From NCBI GenBank assembly GCA_015056735.1, contig SVFT01000005.1:116836-180835 (forward strand): a stretch of 64,000 nt of DNA, in the 5' to 3' direction. Below, one piece after another: positions 61,138-64,000 of this stretch. The notes beneath the pieces are model-generated. The model made no database searches. It saw nothing but the letters and a program-made list of their open reading frames with translations, and was not told where the DNA came from. Positions within the stretch are counted from its first letter, which is position 1. The number at the start of each line of letters is the position of its first letter. Source of the stretch: Lachnospiraceae bacterium (lineage in GTDB: Bacteria; Bacillota; Clostridia; Lachnospirales; Lachnospiraceae). Position numbers and translations under genes: made by a program.

Positions 61138-62787
61138 TCACTTGCAGGTGTAGACCCACTCTCCACCCACCATGGTTCCAAGCACGGGCGAATCCTGGAT
61201 ATGCTCCGGATCGCACTTGGTAATATCATCACCAAGTACCACCAGATCCGCTTCCTTCCCGACAGTAATACTGCCCAGCCTGTCATCACAAAGCAGCTGA
61301 TAAGCCTCATTAATGGTAGTCGCTTCAATCATCTGTTCTATAGTAACGCGCTCACCCGCATTATGCAGTGTATCCGGACGACCTGGCAGCTGACGTATCA
61401 CACCCTTCTGTATGCCTGTAAGCGGATAGGCCGGATTGGTGACAGGATAATCACTGGCAGAGGTTACCGTAACTCCGGCATCAAAGAAGGCCTTCATCGG
61501 AAGCTGGTTTTCAGCACGTTCTTCACCGAGAACAGCGGTCATCATTTCAAAATATTCCGGTTCAAAATCAAACCAGTGGGGATCTGTAGAAGCTATAACG
61601 TTTAGTTTAGCCATACGGGGTATATCCGCCCTGTCTACCACCTGAAGATGGGTTATGGCATCCCTGTAATCATGAGGTCCTGTCTGCTCAAGTGCTTTTT
61701 CTATGGCATCTAAAGCCATGCAGAGTGCCCCATCTCCTATGGCATGAGCATGTACCGTAAATCCCAGCTCGTGAGATTTTTTGTATATTTTAATAAGGGT
61801 TTCCATGTCAAAGCGAAGCTGCCCATGATGTTTGTGTTCGACAGACCATGGATCTGTATAAGGCTGCTTCAGATATGCTGTTGAAGGTGTCCCCGGCATC
61901 GTACCGTCTATCTGTATCTTGATATTGCTAAGCTCGAACATGCGCCCCTTGGTCTTCTCTCTTAAGCTTGCCGCATGTTCGATCTCCGCCATCGTATCGT
62001 GACCTTCCGCCTGAAATACCTGATAAGCAGCATAGATATGCATCTTAAGCTTCCCTTCCATATCAAGCTCATGGCAGGCAAGTGCGGCATTGTCGGTGGT
62101 ATCCCAGTTGATTATAGGATCAAGGATCAGGGTCTCTCCCTTAGCCAGATATTCTTCCTGATAGTGCAGGAATCCCTCCTTATACTGCTCAACCGAGAAC
62201 ACGGTAAGCTCCTTTAACAGATCCATTGCACCTTCACGGAAATAACCGGTGGGATTCCCCTGATCATCTCGGGTGATTATTCCATCACTTATATCCGGCG
62301 TGTTTTTGTCGATTCCCAGACGGTCCATTGCGGCATGATTAACCCAATAAGAATGATGACCTATATCCGCAAGAACGATCGGTTTATCTGTCAAGCCGTT
62401 AAGCAGATCCGCAGTGGGACCGCTTGGTCCCATATCCGGTGTGGGTATGAAGCCGGAGCCCTGAATAACATCCAGCTCCGGGTGATTACTAATGAAATCC
62501 TTTACCGCAGCAAGATGTTCCTGTAAGGTACCCATGGGATTTAGATGTACAAAGAAAAGTGCTTCCGTTCCTCCGGGTGCGATATGACCGTGTCCCTCTC
62601 CAAATCCCGGGAGAATGATACCTTTATCGTACCGAATCTCCTCTGTGTCCTTGTCAATATAGTCCTTCACACCCTCTTCATCGCCCACATAGACGAACTT
62701 ACCGTCAGAAATCGCAAGCGCCGAAGCCTTGGGCTTTTTCTTATCAACTGTGTAGATATTCCCATAGATGACAATATTTCCTTTCAT
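61138..62787 (-). CDS. YtcJ-type amidohydrolase 4
   Basis: 549 residues from ATG 62787. Metal ligands are in PGFGEGHGHIAPGGTEAL; RMAKLNVIASTDPHWFDF, TVTSASDYPVTNPAYP and GSITVGKEADLVVLGDD mark the YtcJ plan. AGGAGA eight bases upstream supports the start (another in-frame ATG at 62796). First gene of the array, so its promoter should lie in 62788-62834 or read through from the membrane-protein gene upstream. Confidence 0.88.
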   Translation of the reverse strand: MKGNIVIYGNIYTVDKKKPKASALAISDGKFVYVGDEEGVKDYIDKDTEEIRYDKGIILPGFGEGHGHIAPGGTEALFFVHLNPMGTLQEHLAAVKDFISNHPELDVIQGSGFIPTPDMGPSGPTADLLNGLTDKPIVLADIGHHSYWVNHAAMDRLGIDKNTPDISDGIITRDDQGNPTGYFREGAMDLLKELTVFSVEQYKEGFLHYQEEYLAKGETLILDPIINWDTTDNAALACHELDMEGKLKMHIYAAYQVFQAEGHDTMAEIEHAASLREKTKGRMFELSNIKIQIDGTMPGTPSTAYLKQPYTDPWSVEHKHHGQLRFDMETLIKIYKKSHELGFTVHAHAIGDGALCMALDAIEKALEQTGPHDYRDAITHLQVVDRADIPRMAKLNVIASTDPHWFDFEPEYFEMMTAVLGEERAENQLPMKAFFDAGVTVTSASDYPVTNPAYPLTGIQKGVIRQLPGRPDTLHNAGERVTIEQMIEATTINEAYQLLCDDRLGSITVGKEADLVVLGDDITKCDPEHIQDSPVLGTMVGGEWVYTCK

Positions 62788-62834
62788 TATGCGCATCTCC
62801 TATTATATATTTATAAAATTAATAGTTACCCTCT

Positions 62835-63437
62835 TTACTGCTGCAAGAAACCAAGGCTGTTATCTTCATCCTCCACAAACTCCACCTTCATACTTGCAAT
62901 TCTCCCTGCGCCAATCCTTTTGTCCCGATAGTCTCCTCTTTCGATAAAAATATATCTGACAAAGGAATCCGCAAACAGCCAGAATAACACATAGACAAAT
63001 TCCTGAGGAATTCCATCAAGGTATTTTCCTATTAATGCAAGGAGGATGCCTGAGATCACGGTACCAATCACCATTTCTCCAAAAACGAGTCGGTGATGCC
63101 TGTTCTCCTGTATGATCCTGCCAAGCGCATAGTCTCCGTCCGAAGCGATCGTGTCAACAATGATCTTTTTTTGCTCCTCGGTAAACTTTGACCCATATAT
63201 CTCCAGAACAATGGGATAATCTGTCGGAATACACTCAATAAAATCCACTATATAATCCGTAAACTCAGAGCTAAGGCTCACGCAATCCCTGATGCTGTAT
63301 TTACATATGATATCTTCCATATTCTGTACATAACAGGGAATATAGGCCAGCCCGTCTTCCAGGACTTCCTTATTCAAGCGATTCTCCAGAAGTGAATTTT
63401 TATTCAGAAATTTCTTTCTATTATTACCCGTTTTCAT
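62835..63437 (-). CDS. Membrane protein of unknown function
   Basis: 200 residues from ATG 63437 (MKTGNNRKKFLNKNSLLENR). The N-terminal ~115 residues are soluble (DCVSLSSEFTDYIVDFIECI, GSKFTEEQKKIIVDTIASD) and two membrane segments lie near 130-155 (VFGEMVIGTVISGILLALI) and 160-180 (FVYVLFWLFADSFVRYIFIE). The tail is acidic (VEFVEDEDNS). Not recognised. AAGGAG six bases upstream supports the start. It sits 47 bases upstream of the amidohydrolase array on the same strand and could be the first gene of that unit. Confidence 0.6.
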   Translation of the reverse strand: MKTGNNRKKFLNKNSLLENRLNKEVLEDGLAYIPCYVQNMEDIICKYSIRDCVSLSSEFTDYIVDFIECIPTDYPIVLEIYGSKFTEEQKKIIVDTIASDGDYALGRIIQENRHHRLVFGEMVIGTVISGILLALIGKYLDGIPQEFVYVLFWLFADSFVRYIFIERGDYRDKRIGAGRIASMKVEFVEDEDNSLGFLQQ

Positions 63438-63768
63438 CTTTTCTCTCCTTTCCACAACAGTCATGGAAGCTATCTTCACAATTTTGCAGAAAATCATATA
63501 TATCCTGCTTCTTTTTATAATCAACTGTCCCCTATATGGAGCCATCTGTCTGATATTGCTCACACCGCCCATCGGTATTCTGTCTTTTTTCTATTACTCT
63601 CGTATTTTATGTACATATAAAAAATATATCATATTTCTACACTAAAATATACTTATATCGAGTTATAAGTATGTAAATTTCACCTTATGAATGAAGAAAA
63701 AGCAGACTAAAAGAAAAAGCATTCCAATCAGGTATCATATCAAAACTGACCGGAATGCTTTGTTTATT
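63438..63768. other. Gap with terminator and no supported gene
   Basis: 331 bases, AT-rich. Short open frames on the plus strand have no ribosome site or recognisable product. It holds the terminator at 63709-63761. Confidence 0.5.
63709..63761 (-). terminator. Terminator of the gene at the window end
   Basis: Arms AAAGCATTCC (63716-63725) and GGAATGCTTT (63752-63761), a large loop with an inner TCAG/CTGA, then TTTTTCTTTT on the minus strand. It follows a stop codon at 63769 directly. Confidence 0.7.
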
Positions 63769-63933
63769 CTATTTCATTTTAAAATACTTCAGCGCCTCTT
63801 CTATCGCCTTCTCTTTCTCCGACGGGCACTGAGGAGCTTTTCCGTTACCCTTACCTGTCCGGTTAAAGTTCTCATGCTCTATGATGCCATGCTTTCTCTT
63901 AATCCGAGCAATATAGAGATACCTTGTCTTCAA
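63769..63933 (-). pseudogene. C-terminal fragment of an unknown gene, probably frameshifted
   Basis: A frame ending TAG 63769 encodes IARIKRKHGIIEHENFNRTG and EKEKAIEEALKYFKMK, lysine-rich and unlike a random frame. It can start only at TTG 63933. Another frame from ATG 63970 (MNRISLFRTRIVIEDK) ends early, and joining them by one base gives a continuous RTRIVIEDK-YLYIARIKRK. The terminator behind it supports a true gene end. Family not identified. Confidence 0.35.
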
Positions 63934-64000
63934 TCACTATTCTGGTTCTAAACAGACTGATTCTATTCATGAAGTTTCCCCGATTTCTTAGCAAGTTGCT

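Noticed and set aside
63463..63645. 60-codon hydrophobic frame on the plus strand
   Set aside because: No ribosome site, overlaps the upstream region of the minus-strand membrane protein; AT-rich frames give hydrophobic peptides by chance.
63691..63951. 86-codon frame on the plus strand at the window end
   Set aside because: It runs across the terminator hairpin and antisense to the terminal fragment; no recognisable product.
1..64000. CRISPR array, rRNA or tRNA genes
   Set aside because: No regularly spaced repeats of 25-40 bases and no tRNA-like cloverleaf or rRNA signature was noticed on reading both strands.

Overview
The window looks like a chromosomal segment of an anaerobic Clostridia member, most likely Lachnospiraceae. 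The pointers are roughly even GC content, a type III glutamine synthetase, an ammonium transporter fused to a PII domain, LL-diaminopimelate aminotransferase (DapL), a CD1871A-type CXXC mini-protein, and abundant AGGAGG ribosome binding sites. The genus is not identified. I saw no rRNA, tRNA, CRISPR array or intact mobile element.

Layout. (1) 1-10.5 kb, minus strand: start of a chemotaxis receptor cut by the window edge, a MATE exporter, then a long colinear block: TlpA-like thioredoxin, 47-residue CD1871A protein, polyferredoxin membrane protein, MalT-like LuxR regulator, small acidic protein, clostripain-family membrane protease, lipoprotein and a LURP-one-like protein. (2) 10.6-23 kb: a mccAB-type cysteine/methionine pair, a secreted HAD phosphatase, a Uma2 nuclease, a 33-bp perfect palindrome, a LysR/EamA pair, a CPBP protease with a Cys-rich small protein next to an AgrC/LytTR-type two-component system, a diguanylate cyclase, and dapL. 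(3) 23-35 kb: a nitrogen-assimilation block (purF-gltB-gltD, amt-PII fusion, glnN) whose intergenic gaps are packed with hairpins; the glnN leader carries two intrinsic terminators around a three-way junction. (4) 35-49 kb: a polyol or L-pentulose utilisation locus: Zn dehydrogenase, sugar ABC transporter with two different ATPases, a 37-residue membrane peptide and AraD on the minus strand, divergent from UlaE-type 3-epimerase, LyxK-type kinase and a ROK regulator, with a second FGGY kinase downstream. (5) 49-54 kb: DUF436, an ECF S component, a C-terminally truncated MocR regulator, a RelE/ParE-type toxin-antitoxin pair, an orphan cobI with a broken upstream gene, YbaK and an XRE regulator. 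(6) 54-63 kb: an array of four YtcJ-type amidohydrolases plus a frameshifted carboxylesterase and a scrambled fifth amidohydrolase relic, all on the minus strand.

How it fits together. The nitrogen block takes up ammonium (Amt), fixes it (GlnN, GltBD) and spends glutamine on purines (PurF). The polyol locus can be read as polyol -> L-xylulose -> L-xylulose 5-P -> L-ribulose 5-P -> D-xylulose 5-P, feeding the pentose phosphate pathway. The amidohydrolase block shows gene duplication and decay. The most interesting unexplained signals are the structured nitrogen leaders, a 21-bp-period direct repeat upstream of the Cys-rich protein/CPBP unit, and the amidohydrolase array. All functions are inferred from sequence reading alone; no database search or folding program was run.
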